A stretch of 64,000 bases of DNA, taken from positions 41,830,058-41,894,057 of the forward strand of contig OZ022347.1 of the NCBI GenBank assembly GCA_963989245.1. Reading direction: 5' to 3'. Below are positions 44,397 through 56,859 of this stretch, piece by piece; within the stretch, counting starts at the first letter, position 1, and every line of letters starts with the position of its first letter. Made by a program: the position numbers and the translations under genes. Under the pieces are notes generated by a model, which had not been told where the DNA came from, ran no database searches, and worked only from the letters and a program-made list of their open reading frames with translations. Source of the stretch: Nansenia antarctica (lineage: Eukaryota > Chordata > Actinopteri > Argentiniformes > Microstomatidae).

Positions 44397-45395
44397 CTTG
44401 CACTATGTCCAACTTAATTATCCTGTTTACCTATACAGAATTTCACTAGGCTTCCTTGCTACAACCAGTTTATCGTCACGTCCTTTATCAATATATCATC
44501 ATTCTTACACCATTATATTACGTCATCCTGTACCTTTTTACAGGATAGCACAATCCATATCTTTACAAAGTAACACTATAATCTCAATCTCTTAACTCTG
44601 TTGACTCAAGCGTGATCTGCAGTTCACCTTATTCCTGTCAAATACCTCAATATAAAATCTCTGCGCAATTATCGTCCAATTACTCATCCGCCGGAGTGGC
44701 GACGCACTCTGTATCTTTTACACGTTAAACCATATGTTTGTGAATGTCATTGACCATTGTTTAAGTAGTTAAATTAAGTTTTCCACACTATATCAGTGCT
44801 TAGCATGTTTTTGTTCAGTGATTCAATTATTCATTCATAATTAACATCATCACAGGTTCGTTTAATCCGTTTTATCTAAAAGAGGCAGGCTATAATGTTT
44901 GTGTTAAATTTGCATAATCTCACCTGCCTCCTGTTGTTTTAACCGGATTTCTCTGTTCGAAAGACGCCAATTGTTATAATGATGATGGCGAGGTTTCGCA
45001 ATTCCCGACATGCAGACCTTTTCACCAAGCCGTGACACATATGGAATAACATGCTCTTGAAAGGAGAAGATGAAATGGCTTGATAAACGGTGTCAACTAC
45101 TTCCATTAATTTCAGTGATTCACTCTGCGACCTCACGCTACTCTGTATTCCTCCTCCGCTGCTAGGTTGTGAAAAAAGCCTTTTGTCGCTGTAGCGGTCT
45201 TCAGGTTCTTGATTAGCGTAAATGGAAGCTAATCAAACATGATATGGGCACACATATATAAATATATAGGTTTGTTAGTTTTACTGTATATAGGTATAAT
45301 GTATGTCTATATATTTGTATCTATATTGTTGAAATGACTGAAAAAACTGAAATGTATCCTTGACTGTTTGTGCTTCATTTGGTTTCAATACACAG
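44397..45395. other. Upstream region of the zinc-finger gene
   Basis: No coding signal. It probably includes the promoter, 5' UTR and first intron of the gene that follows; the polypyrimidine/acceptor at 45385-45395 (TTTCAATACACAG) marks the intron end. I could not place the transcription start. Confidence 0.4.
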
Positions 45396-45486
45396 ATCCA
45401 CCTCACAGCTACTGTTTCTGAACCCAAGTCCTCAGAGTTCCTGCTGTGGTTCTTCAGTCCAGAAAAGCACAACGTGGGGTCCAAAG

Positions 45487-48005
45487 ATGGTGGCCGTGAA
45501 GCTGGAATACTGCAGTCAAACACTGGAAGTCAACGTGGTCGTGAAAGAGGAGGAAGGAGGAGAGGAAGTGAAGAAAGATGTGATGGTGAAAGAAGAGGAA
45601 GGAGGAGAGGAAGTGGAGGAGAAAGAAGTGATGGTGAAAGAGGAGGAAGGAGAGGAAGTGAAGAAAGATGTGATGGTGAAAGAGGAGGAGGAGGAGGAAG
45701 CAGGAGAGGAGGAAGATAAGAAAGATGTAATGGTGAAAGTAGAGGGAAGAGAATATGAAGTTGTGGAGAAAATTGTGAAAGAGGAAGAAGAAGAAGGAGA
45801 AGAGGAAGTGGAGGATGAAGATGTAATGATGAAAGAAGAGCAATTAGAAGATGAATTGGTGGACACAGATGATGAGGATGGTGAAGATGGTGACGATGAT
45901 GAAGATTATGAAGTTGGTGAGGATCTTGAAGATGATGAGGATGGTGAGTTCATGTTCTGTATTTGGCGAAGGCCAGGCCAGATTAATGAGTAGATCAAAG
46001 GGAGCTGGCAGATATTTAGCAGTGTATGCAATCAAACATTTATTTTCATTTTTATTTTTCCCATGATTTCCTCCATAGCAGTTGTTTATTCATTCAAACA
46101 AAAGTTGTTACAATTGATCTAACTTCTATGACTGATCATGGAATTACAACTGTTGAGCAAGACAGTGAGTGACAGTTAAACTAGGTACAACGTGAATACT
46201 CTTAAACTGAAACGGTAACATTGATTATGTCTCCGTTTGAGAAAATATGCTTCAAATCAATTGTTAATCATAAAACATTGATACGGTATCCATTTGTTGT
46301 AATATCTCTGTAACACTCTGAACACTTCATGTTCCCACAGCGTGTGCAGACTCCAGAGATGTGGTGTTACTTCTGGCACTGCTGAGTCTATGGAAGCAGC
46401 ACTTGTTCTCATGTTGTTTCTAATCCTGTATATGTTCCTATTCTTACAGGAGAGAGCTCCAACCCAGACTCAGACATCGAGCCCAGCTCCACCGCATCAG
46501 GAAGCCATAAACAACACAGACGGAGGAGGTCAAGACAGAAGAATCACCACTGTTTAGATTGCAGTGAAAGTTTCATTTGTCCAACTCACCTTAAATCACA
46601 ACCACAGACTCAGGGAGGACAGAAGACTCACTCTTGTCTTCAGTGTGGGAAGACTTTCACTCAGGCAGGACACCTAAAGGTGCATGAGAGAATACACACA
46701 GGAGAGAGGCCATATCCCTGCTCCCAGTGTGGGCAGAGTTGTACCACATCAGCAAACCTAAAGGTGCATGAGAGAATACACACAGGAGAGAGGCCATATC
46801 CCTGCTCCCAGTGTGGGAAGAGTTTTACCACGTCAGGATACCTAAAGAGACATCAGAGAATACACACAGGAGAGAAGTCATATCACTGCTCCCAGTGTGA
46901 GAAGAGTTTCTGTTGGGAAGAATCCCTAAAGAGACACCAGAGAATACACACAGGAGAGAGGCCATATCCCTGCTCCCAGTGTGGGCAGAGTTGTACCACA
47001 TCAGCAAACCTAAAGGTGCATGAGAGAATACACACAGGAGAGAGGCCATATCCCTGCTCCCAGTGTGGGAAGAGTTTTACCGCGTCAGCATCCCTAAAGG
47101 TGCATGAGAGAATACACACAGGAGAGAAGCCATATCACTGCTCCCAGTGTGGGAGAAGTTTCACCCAGGCAGGAGACCTAAAGAACCATCAGATGATACA
47201 CACTGGTGAGAAGCCATATCACTGCTCCCAGTGTCGGAAGACTTTCAACAGGACAGATTCCTTAAAGAAGCATCAGAGAACACACACAGGAGAGAAGCCA
47301 TATCACTGCTCCCAGTGTGACAAGAGTTTTACAAATTCAGGACACCTAAAGCAGCATCAGATGACACACACAGGAGAGAGGCCATATCCCTGCTCCCAGT
47401 GTGACAAGAGTTTTACAAATTCAGGACACCTAAAGCAGCATCAGATGACACACACAGGAGAGAGGCCATATCCCTGCTCCCAGTGTGACAAGAGTTTTAC
47501 AACTTCAGGATCCCTAAAGAACCATCAGATGACACACACAGGAGAGAAGCCATATCCCTGCTCCCAGTGTGTCAAGAGTTTTACAACTTCAGGATCCCTA
47601 AAGGTGCATGAGAGAATACACACAGGAGAGAGGCCATATCCCTGCTCCCAGTGTGACAAGAGTTTTACAACTTCAGGATCCCTAAAGAAGCATCAGATGA
47701 TACACACAGGAGAGAAGCCATATCCCTGCTCCCAGTGTGACAAGAGTTTCACTACTGGAGATACCCTTCAGAAGCATCAGAGAATGCACAGAGGAGAGAG
47801 GCCATTCTCCTGCTCACAGTGTGGGCAGAGTTTCAGTCAGGCAGGAAACCTAAAGACACACCTGAGAATACACACAGGAGAGAGGCCATATCCCTGCTCC
47901 CAGTGTGACAAGAGTTTTACAACTTCAGGATCCCTAAAGGTGCATGAGAGAAGCCATACCACTGCTCCCAGTGTGGGAAGAGTTTCAGTCGGGCAGATGA
48001 ACTAA
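45487..48005 (+). CDS. Multi-C2H2 zinc-finger protein, two coding exons
   Basis: CDS is 45487-45943 joined to 46450-48005 (about 670 residues), with a GT-AG intron splitting a Gly codon in phase 1. The start ATG ([14 protein letters not shown]) follows a splice acceptor at 45395, so an upstream non-coding exon is likely. Residues ~18-150 are highly acidic, with repeated VMVKEEE blocks and a D/E tail. Exon 2 begins [13 protein letters not shown] and RRRRSRQK, has one degenerate finger (lacking both His), then 16 complete fingers of the type CSQC-x12-H-x3-H joined by TGERPYP/TGEKPYH linkers. Such proteins bind DNA in the nucleus, and in fish many are young, expanding families that may repress transposons. 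A deletion near 47947-47951 shifts the frame after the last finger, giving the early stop at 48003-48005. Confidence 0.85.
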
Positions 48006-48386
<381 letters not shown>

Positions 48387-48457
48387 TACGACTGCTCCGA
48401 GTTTTGGGAGGAGTTTCAACGAGGCAGGAGCCCTAAAGGAGGTCTGCTGGCTGCACC

Positions 48458-50051
48458 ATCTACTGCAGGGGTCGGCAATTAGGTTTGGCCTCGGGCCCAA
48501 AAATGTTTTAGCCACTAGATGGCGGGCCCGAACATAATCAAAGGATAATTTAAGTAATTGATTGTTTAAAAAATGTGACACGTTCTAATGCTTTGACTTT
48601 TCTTTCGAGAAATGTACACATCGCTAGTCAACTAACACAGCTTGTTTTGTGAGCCTGCTAACAATGTAAAGTAGTGTTATAATTAACTAGGTAGCAGTCC
48701 AATCCATTTTGTTGCAGTATTAGGCTTGACTAGCGAGTTTGTGTTGTGATTCTCAACAACGTTGAAACGTAGTTTCACCCTTTTCCATAGTTTTGAATAA
48801 TAAATGTGTGGACTGACGATGTATCGCAGCCTAACTTATTCTAATAATTATTTAACATACTTTTATTCTGAATGATTCCCCCCTCCTCCAGACAAGGTCA
48901 CATTATTTATCATTGGATTGGTTGTTTGCGTGTCGGGTGAAGTTAGCTAAACATTTAACCTGCTAACTAACAAGAGAAACATAATGTCACTCTCCAAAGG
49001 TCTAAAGACCACTACTAGTGTGCCCTTGAGTAAGGCACTTAGCCCTCAGTTACTCCAGGGGGACTGTCCCTGTAATTCGTAATTGTAAGTCGCTTTGGAT
49101 AAAAGCGTCTGCTAAATGGCAAAATTATAATTATAATTATAAAGAGGAAAGTTGACGGTGAAAACAGGGCATTTAAAGAGGAATGGACAGCGAACTATAC
49201 GTTCATCCTACCTGGTTTCATCAATGCAAAGCCGTTGTGTGAGACTCACATCTTCCCTGCTCACAATGTTCCCTTTCTATACATGCGAGTCGTCCTTTTC
49301 CTCAATGAATGTGATAAAGACGCACGAGAGGAATCGATAGATGCATAAAAATAAAAATAAACTGCCTGCGGATTAAAGTGACGTCAATATCACCAGATAT
49401 CAAGCAAATAGTGACCGATGGGAGATGCCACTTTTCACATTAAGCGAGTACCAAGCCTGTCGTTATTGTATTTAATAACCTAATTGTATTTTGTATATTT
49501 TGAATGAATGGCTTATGGCTCATTGTACTTATTATCCCTAATAGCGCGTTTGCTCTGTCGTTTCAGGAGCATAGGCCTACCACCACTTTTGCGACGATTT
49601 TGTTGTCAATGTTTTTCAGAAAATTAAACAGAATTTGCTTTGTTACTGTTCATATGTGTGTTGCAGTCACATACGTAAACATTACGTTTGAATTAATGAG
49701 CTGATGTTATTTTTTTCAAACCACACCGCATGTCGGCTATTTCAGCACCACGCCTTGTCCACCTACTTATGATTCACTCTGAGGGGTTCAGCGTCAGTGC
49801 GCTTCGGTGCACCCCGCTGCCTGATTGTCTGTCCCTGTGTCATTCACTCTTAACATGAATAAAAGTACAATAAGCATTATTCAGGTGGTGGTAGATTCTC
49901 TATTCGGACATTATAGGCGCGGTGTGGGACTGTCGGTCCGATATTGTAAAAAAATAAAGTGGATTCTCAAAATAATCTGCTGGGCCAAATATTATTGGTG
50001 ACGGGCCAGCAATGGCCCACGGGCCGCCTATTGCCGACCCCTGATCTACTG
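48458..50051 (+). mobile_element. hAT element (CAGGGGTCGGCAA termini) in the gene's 3' flank
   Basis: The element 48466-50043 has ends CAGGGGTCGGCAATTAGG and ...TATTGCCGACCCCTG. It is flanked by ATCTACTG (48458-48465, 50044-50051). A dimerisation scrap at 49215-49340 (SLLTMFPFYTCESSFSSM, KTHERNR) shows a GTF2IRD2/ZBED5-like ancestry. It contains a SINE-type insertion at about 49005-49130. It interrupts the 3' UTR or near 3' flank of the zinc-finger gene. Confidence 0.92.
49005..49130 (+). mobile_element. SINE-like insertion
   Basis: TGTGCCCTTGAGTAAGGCAC, then GTAAGTCGCTTTGGATAAAA and GTCTGCTAAATGGC, ending in an ATTATA repeat. It is the plus-strand relative of 9735-9918. Confidence 0.6.
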
Positions 50052-50320
50052 TATGGACAGAAGACTATTGTGTATCTATTCTGGATACTGAGGCCTGTCA
50101 GTCTGTCTTGGTCTACTCATCTCCCCCAGATACTCCAGACAGCCCACAGAACTCCCTCTACCTTCAGGCTCCTCGCTAGCAAGCCCCCTGGTGATCATCA
50201 CCAACTACCATTTTAGCTGCAATGTGTTCGTCTGTCCAGCAGGGGGCAGAGAGGATTCTCTTTTTACGTCAAATTCTACCAATCGGGGGCCATTCCCCAC
50301 ATCACGGTCAGTCGTGGAAA
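50052..50320 (+). other. Continuation of the zinc-finger gene 3' region
   Basis: Pre-insertion continuation of 48387-48465 after the hAT. Non-coding, without a clear AATAAA close by. It may be 3' UTR. Confidence 0.35.
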
Positions 50321-50326
50321 TATACA

Positions 50327-50520
50327 GTGATGCTTGAAAGTATGTGAATCCCTGGTGCAACTATAGATTTTTTTGTTTGTTTTTACCATGAAATCTTTAT
50401 TCAATCTTTATTTTTTATCTGACTTAACATGTTTATATTTACCAATTCCATATGTTGGTTTAGAGGGAATCATGCGTGTAGTAGGAAAACTAAATTATAA
50501 GACTCGCTTCTAGACTCATG
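50327..50520. mobile_element. Tc1/mariner-like end fragment
   Basis: TACAGTGATGCTTGAAAGTATGTGAATCCC resembles, in its first 20 bases, the terminus of a mariner-type element common in fish, with TA before CAGTGATGC. No transposase and no second terminus were seen. Confidence 0.4.
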
Positions 50521-51151
50521 TCTATTACATGTCTATTACTTGCCGTGGTAAATCAGAAATCTGCCAACTCCCGCCATTGTAAGTCATTGAATGTCATTCA
50601 GTCACGGTCAGTCAGTCACTGTCAGTGAAGCGTTGTTTGTTTGTCTGAGTTTTAAAAGGGGGCGTGGCTCAGCGATAGGTCCATTGCGATGGGATGACCG
50701 TAATGATCTAAAATAAAAATAAAAATGGAATGACGGCATAGAAAGAGTGTTCCCCTACATATCTGTGATTTCTGCCATTCTCATTCAGTTGTGGTTCGAA
50801 CCAACTTGTTTGTTGCTGTGAAGTATAGCAATAAACTGGTCTAAGCTCAGTGTTTCCCGTGTACATTTTGTTCTCAACTACCAGAAAGTCTCTATTTGCA
50901 TCCTTGCCTATTTTTTGGGTGGGATATATCTGTTGGATACATTTTCTAATCTATTGGGGTGCCTGGATTTACTATATTCTGAGTGGGACACAATCCATTA
51001 TTTATTTTTTTATTTTATTTTTGGCATTTAGCAGACGCCTTATTCCAAAGCGACTTACAATCAATACATTTGACTAATTTGACTTCTATCACAAGTACAA
51101 ATGCTTCCTCATCTCACTGGATGGCGCTTCATGGCAAGACAATCACCCAAA
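50521..51151. other. Unassigned stretch with a SINE-type tail
   Basis: Mostly unrecognised. At about 51025-51065 an inverse retroposon tail (GCATTTAGCAGACGCC, CAAAGCGACTTACAATC) is present. A CAGTGTTTCCCGTG motif at 50848 resembles a hAT end. Confidence 0.4.
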
Positions 51152-51314
51152 CATGCTGCCATAGCAACTAGGGAACACGCTGCCATAGCAACTAGGGAAC
51201 ACGCTGCCATAACAACTAGGGAACATGCTGCCATAGCAACTAGGGAACACACTGCCATAGCAACTAGGGAACACGCTGCCATAGCAACTAGGGAACATGC
51301 TGCCATAGCAACTA
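51152..51314. repeat. 24-bp minisatellite
   Basis: Nearly seven tandem copies of a 24-bp unit containing GCTGCCATAGCAACTAGGG. Because 24 is a multiple of three, both strands have open frames (REHAAIAT repeats), but there is no sign of a real gene. Confidence 0.92.
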
Positions 51315-51382
51315 TTCACAACTTTCAAGTGTGAGAGTGGCCAAGTCAAACCCCAGGTGCTGTACCTTACATGACTGCTGCA

Positions 51383-51670
51383 GTGATAATAATAATAATA
51401 ATAATAATTGTTATTATTTGTATAGTGCTTTTCATGCAAACGTTGCAGCTCAAAGTGCTCCAATCATTACATAATCATAATTTAATTAATTAGTCATTTA
51501 TACACAATATAAAAAAGATGTGTTTTTAGTCTTGACTTGAATATAGTTGCTGAGGTTGCATCCCTAATGTAAACTGACAGTGCATTCCACAATCTGGGTG
51601 CATAAAATGAGAATGCAGCCTCACCAAATCTCTTATTTTGTACATGTGGTACACAGAGAAAACCAGCGTC
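51383..51670. repeat. AAT microsatellite and dispersed repeat
   Basis: (AAT)n at about 51387-51408 is followed by TATAGTGCTTTTCATGCAAA and ACAGTGCATTCCACAATCTG, a dispersed non-coding segment typical of a retroposon. I cannot name its family. Confidence 0.45.
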
Positions 51671-51892
51671 AGAAGGCCTGCGAACTCTATTGGGCTGATA
51701 TGCTAGCAGAAGACCTGAGAGCTCTATTGGGCTGATATGCTAGCTAAAGACCTGAGAGCTCTATCGGGCTGATATGCTAGCAGAAGACCTGAGAGCTCTA
51801 TCGGGCTGATATGCTAGCTAAAGACCTGAGAGCTCTATCGGGCTGATATGCTAGCTAAAGACCTGAGAGCTCTATCGGGCTGATATGCTAGC
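51671..51892. repeat. 37-bp minisatellite, six copies
   Basis: Exactly six tandem units of 37 bp containing CTGAGAGCTCTATCGGGCTG and ending ATATGCTAGC. Units alternate between AGAAGACC and TAAAGACC starts. Confidence 0.93.
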
Positions 51893-51939
51893 AAAAGCTA
51901 TGATGAATGATGAATGTATCTGTATGACCCTGTCGGGGG

Positions 51940-52203
51940 GGAGGGGGGGGCTCTGAAAGAAGCTGTCCTGTAGCCTGCTGGTAGGGGACCTGAGGCTTAC
52001 CAGCTGTGTAAAGACATTGTTGCCATCTCACGCATCGCGCTAACCCAACCACAATAGAACAGGACATCACCCACCCACCCAATCTGCACCTCGCCCCACT
52101 GCCATCCGGTCGTAGGTACAGAACGCTACGGTGGAAAAGGGCTCACTTTGGCAAAAGCCTGATCCCCGCAGCCATTGTTGCCTTAAATAATAGACCGCGC
52201 TGA
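51940..52203 (+). mobile_element. LINE RT C-terminal tail
   Basis: The plus-strand frame ends PLPSGRRYRTLRWKRAHFGK, SLIPAAIVALNN, then a stop near 52201. This is the C-terminal signature of non-LTR reverse transcriptases of the L2/Rex/jockey group. No 5' part is left. Confidence 0.65.
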
Positions 52204-52312
52204 GTGTGTGTACTTGTGTCATCTGTCATGTGTAGTAATGTCTGTTTGTTGTCTGTGTTATACGGTATTATATGTATACTGTTCAGTGGTGTGGAAATGA
52301 ATAATAATCTAA

Positions 52313-52535
52313 TACAATACACAAATCTAATATATTCTAACCGAACCTATTCTATTCTACTCTATTCTATTCTAACCTATTCTATTCTATTCTAATCTAA
52401 TCTAACCTATTCTATTCTATTCATCTAATCTAATTAATCTATTCTATTCTAATCTAAGCTATTCTATTCTATTCATCTAATCTAATCTATTCTATTCTAA
52501 TCTAATCTAATGTAATGTAATGTAGTCTAATATGC
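52313..52535. repeat. TCTAT/TCTAA pentanucleotide repeat
   Basis: A long imperfect array of TCTAT, TCTAA and TAACC pentamers, ending in TAATGTAATG. Confidence 0.88.
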
Positions 52536-55131
52536 GACATCAGGCTTTAAAGGGTTAAAGGGTGAAACAGGCGTTGTCACCTCTTGTTCAACATCGTTTC
52601 CTTTCCTGTTTTTAAGAAATTCGAAGCTGCTGCAGCTTTATGTAGTAAGCGGACGTTACGAGTTTCACAACTGATAATTGCCTAATTGTGTTGCAATGAT
52701 GTGTTTAAAATGATATATATGTCTATTATTGCAATTGTCTTTTCCTCTCCTATATGCTTTTCAAGAAATGCATAACGGTCCAAACCCGGAGATCACGTCT
52801 CCAGCACGTCCCGGGTCACTCCAGCGTGTCTGAGGGTCTCGGCCCCGGAAGCTCCACTGGGTTCAGCTCCACCACATGTTAGGAGACACGGCTGCACAGA
52901 CTTCCTATCAGGAGAGCAACTGATCAGAGATGGAGATGCATGTAATTACAGAGGGCAAGATAATTGAAGACGAATGCTAATCATGCTAATCTTCGCTCGC
53001 TAGGATATCACGGACAGCGAATGTTCCCGGTTCGTCTGCAACAATGCTTTTTAATCAGAGAGCAATGGGGCTTGAGAGGGATGCAGCCTGTCACAAAGCC
53101 TGATGCGTGATGTCACAAAGACTCTTCTGGCTCGTTGCTGCCAGACCATCGTCCCGATAACGACTGTTATTGTCTCGATCCCCGACATTAAAAGGCGTGA
53201 TTAAGGTGTAGAATATAATTAGCCCGCTGCGGAAAGTGCCGGGTTGAAGCCAAAAGCTTTCCAGCACCCAGACAGCTTCAATAGCTTCGCCTCCGGATGG
53301 CGAGGGACCCAAGACAATGGAAAGACTGAGACATGTGACTGGAGATAAGTGAGGGGGAAGATTGGAACTTTTCTTTTGTGGAAGTTAATCAGGCGTTCTT
53401 GAAAGAGGCGCTCGTCGATTCGCCTGGTGTGGAATGTTCGAGCCTTTGTGACCTCTTTGTGACAGAATGTTCCATCAATCTATTACCTCATAATGGAAGT
53501 GCACAAACAGCTGTTTCTCTGAACAGTCATTGTGTCGAGGTATCGAGAAATACAGAAACATGTGTTGGTGGTATTATGTGGTGTTGCTGTCGAAATGAAG
53601 TAAAATTACATGTTGTGACATTGTTGTTTAACCTCATCTTATCCACCTCATTTTTCTGGTTTTCTGCTCGAAATGACATGCCCACAGTGAATATAGAATA
53701 TCTCCACAATCACAAGGGCCTTCATAATGATATTGTTATCAAATGAAAGCTAACACCTGTGGGGTGGCTGTAGAAGTGTCAGAATCAAAATCTATGTTAC
53801 TGTGTCAGAGCAAATAGAGCTAGAACATCATAAAACATCTCAAATTCAGTCTCCGTCTAAAAAAACAACAGCTTTTACAGTGAATATCACCTTGGAAACC
53901 TGATGAATTAGCCCAAATCATCTAGGAATCAGTACTCCAGGGTCTTATTAGTACTTGTGCCAAAGTCGATGCTAGTAATGTGAGCAAATGCAACTTTGTA
54001 CCTGTTTTAGTACAGGTATGTTTAGGCGGACACCTATATGTTTAGGCCATTTGGAGATATGTTGGCACCATCTTTGACCTTTCTCATGTATCAGGAAAAA
54101 AACTAAACAAAAACAGACATGACACATTCTCCAGTTGGAGAAAACTGGATGTGACTTAGGCCGTGTTTACCGTCTCTGGAAAAAAATGGTGGCATCGTAT
54201 AGCATGCAAAGTTGTGAAAAAAATGTGATATCTTTGAAGAGAATTGATCGAGGTAAACTCTTTATATCACTTCGGATGCCCATGGGGGTCCGTTGGCTCC
54301 TATGAGGTTTTAAGGAAGTAGTTTTCTGACTTTTGGCATTTCCCACAAGGTAGAGTAGGGGGTGTTCTGTTGTTGTGTTCTCTGCTAGTTTCCACCAGTT
54401 TCTCTTTGGACGCCCTGATATCCGTGTGAACACGTCTGTTGACATTTCACACCCAGGACATTTGAGGCTGGTATGGAAGACAATGCAGCACAGAGGCAGA
54501 TGTTTATGACATCATTCTGCTGTTCCATTCCACTACAGCATCACAATGAGCTCATCCACCTTCTACCTCCACCAGCCTCCCCAGGCGTCACCTTGGCAAC
54601 GTGGCCAACAAGCATCCCATAATAGTGTGTGACTCAGAGCAGCCCCGTCCAAAACATTTACTCTAGATTGCTTTCCCAGCCACAACCTCTCCAGCACCGC
54701 GGTGTACAGTACTTAGTGGGCAGATTGAGGTGACTTTGACAAACAAAACACTTGATGTTCTGCCTGGTTGAATAAAATCTCCCACCAGACCTCAAGGTGA
54801 TAAACTGCATTCAGGGTTTAACAGTTTAACACCTTGGCAGACACAGGAGCACTTGAACAAAGTGTTGACAGTTATTAAAGTAATTATCGTTGCGGGGGAT
54901 GTTGTGTATGGCTTTGTGATTACTGTATGGATTATATTATTATTGTACCGTGGGTCCAATCAATACAACAATCACAATGCCATACGCATCATCCCCCGTG
55001 ACTATAATCACTTTAAATGTACTGTACAATAATAATAATAACATATAAATAATAAAATAACCCAGTCAAGCTAATGTAGCCAACGTGCGTGCGTGCGTGC
55101 GTGCTCTACTGACGCCGACCGCCGACGTTCA
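52536..55131. other. Unassigned, apparently single-copy stretch
   Basis: About 2.6 kb with no recognised gene, transposon end or long reading frame; the longest is 122 codons at 53378-53746, with no domain. It contains a 142-nt inverted repeat at 54875-55016 and a short (CGTG)n tract at about 55084-55103. It could hold regulatory sequence. Confidence 0.4.
54875..55016. repeat. Inverted repeat, 60-bp arms with 23-nt loop
   Basis: Arms 54875-54934 and 54958-55016 are about 83% complementary (both contain CGGGGGATG and GTATGGC). A transcript would fold into a long hairpin. No target duplication or known terminus identifies it as a MITE. Confidence 0.7.
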
Positions 55132-56163
55132 TGATGGTGTTATAGAGAGGTCATGATGGTGTTATAGAGAGGTCATGATGGTGTTATAGAGAGGTCAGAG
55201 GTCATGATGGTGTTATAGAGAGGTCATGGTGGTGTTATAGAGGTCATGATGGTGTTATAGAGAGGTCATGGTGGTGTTATAGAGAGGTCAGAGGTCATGG
55301 TGGTGTTATAGAGAGGTCATGATGGTGTTATAGAGAGGTCAGAGGTCATGGTGGTGTTATAGAGAGGTCATGATGGTGTTATAGAGAGGTCATGGTGGTG
55401 TTATAGAGAGGTCATGATGGTGTTATAGAGAGGTCATGATGGTGTTATAGAGAGGTCATGATGGTGTTATAGAGAGGTCATGGTGGTGTTATAGAGAGGT
55501 CATGATGGTGTTATAGAGAGGTCATGATGGTGTTATAGAGAGGTCATGGTGGTGTTATAGAGAGGTCAGAGGTCATGATGGTGTTATAGAGAGGTCATGA
55601 TGGTGTTATAGAGAGGTCATGGTGGTGTTATAGAGAGGTCATGGTGGTGTTATAGAGAGGTCAGAGGTCATGATGGTGTTATAGAGAGGTCATGGTGGTG
55701 TTATAGAGAGGTCATGGTGGTGTTATAGAGAGGTCAGAGGTCATGGTGGTGTTATAGAGAGGTCATGGTGGTGTTATAGAGAGGTCATGATGGTGTTATA
55801 GAGAGGTCAGAGGTCATGGTGGTGTTATAGAGAGGTCGTGGTGGTGTTATAGAGAGGTCATGATGGTGTTATAGAGAGGTCAGAGGTCATGGTGGTGTTA
55901 TAGAGAGGTCATGATGGTGTTATAGAGAGGTCATGGTGGTGTTATAGAGAGGTCATGATGGTGTTATAGAGAGGTCATGGTGGTGTTATAGAGAGGTCAT
56001 GATGGTGTTATAGAGAGGTCATGGTGGTGTTATAGAGAGGTCATGATGGTGTTATAGAGAGGTCATGATGGTGTTATAGAGAGGTCAGAGGTCATGATGG
56101 TGTTATATAGAGGTCATGATGGTGTTATAGAGAGGTCAGAGGTCATGATGATGTTATAGAGAG
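55132..56163. repeat. Minisatellite of 22/29-bp units, left part
   Basis: Tandem units built on ATGGTGTTATAGAGAGGTC, each with A or G at one early position (ATGATGG/ATGGTGG). About ten units carry an extra 7 bp (AGAGGTC), making 29-bp units with AGGTCAGAGGTCA. It is continuous with 61959-64000 apart from the LTR element. Confidence 0.95.
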
Positions 56164-56168
56164 GTCAT

Positions 56169-56859
56169 TGTTCGGTTCTGTATCCCCACCGAACGGGGTG
56201 CCAAGAGATCAAACGTTGGAATAACTCAATTTGGTAATTTGTGGTTTATTGCAGTATAAAATGTTCACCACAGTCAGTAGCAGTAGCATTTGCAGTAGCA
56301 GGTTATAAACCTAAATGTAAACGAAATATAAATGTAGATAACAGTCATGCAATGTATCAGAATATCAAGTCATTTAGAAACATTCTCTTAATATTACAGA
56401 ACAACATAACCCAACAGAGCAGTAAATACATTCGTTTTGTCATTTAGAAACATTCTCTTAATATTACAGAACAACATAACCCAGCAGAGCAGTAAATACA
56501 TTCGTTTTGTCATTTAGAAACATTCTCTTAATATTACAGAACAACATAACCCTGCAGAGCAGTAAATACATTCGTTTTGTCATTTAGAAACATTCTCTTA
56601 ATATTACAGAACAACATAACCCTGCAGAGCAGTAAATACATTCGTTTTGTCATTTAGAAACATTCTCTTAATATTACAGAACAACATAACCCTGCAGAGC
56701 AGTAAATACATTAGTTTTGTCTTACCGGTAGCGTGTCCCTCTTGACTACTATGATAAACACAAGGCAGTTTCCGCCATTTTATCCCCGAAGCCCCTCCCA
56801 CATTGTGGATATCCGGGTTTGGAAGTTAACCCCTTACAGTCACCCTAGTGAACGCAACA
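56169..56859 (-). repeat. 3' LTR (691 bp) with five 70-bp repeats
   Basis: TG...CA ends. The 70-bp unit (starting CATTTAGAAACATTCTC) occurs five times at 56371-56720. On the minus strand an AATAAA lies at 56245-56250, a plausible polyadenylation signal. A purine-rich tract (AAAGTGGGAGG on the minus strand, 56861-56871) adjoins the LTR as expected for plus-strand priming. Confidence 0.9.

Noticed and set aside
45454..45866. Two long minus-strand reading frames opposite the acidic exon
   Set aside because: They encode only Phe/Leu/His or Ser/Thr runs, the complement of the GA-rich coding tract, and lack start context and domains.
51101..51463. Open frames through the 24-bp minisatellite
   Set aside because: They are open only because the repeat length is a multiple of three; there is no conserved domain or gene structure.
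53378..53746. 122-codon plus-strand frame as a gene
   Set aside because: No recognisable domain, no splice or promoter context, and composition like the surrounding non-coding DNA.
55132..56168. Possible CRISPR array
   Set aside because: The units are contiguous tandem copies without unique spacers, and the DNA is vertebrate.
56241..56801. Small frames in the LTRs (68 and 65 codons)
   Set aside because: They follow the 70-bp tandem repeats and AT-rich LTR sequence, occur identically in both LTRs, and have no domain.
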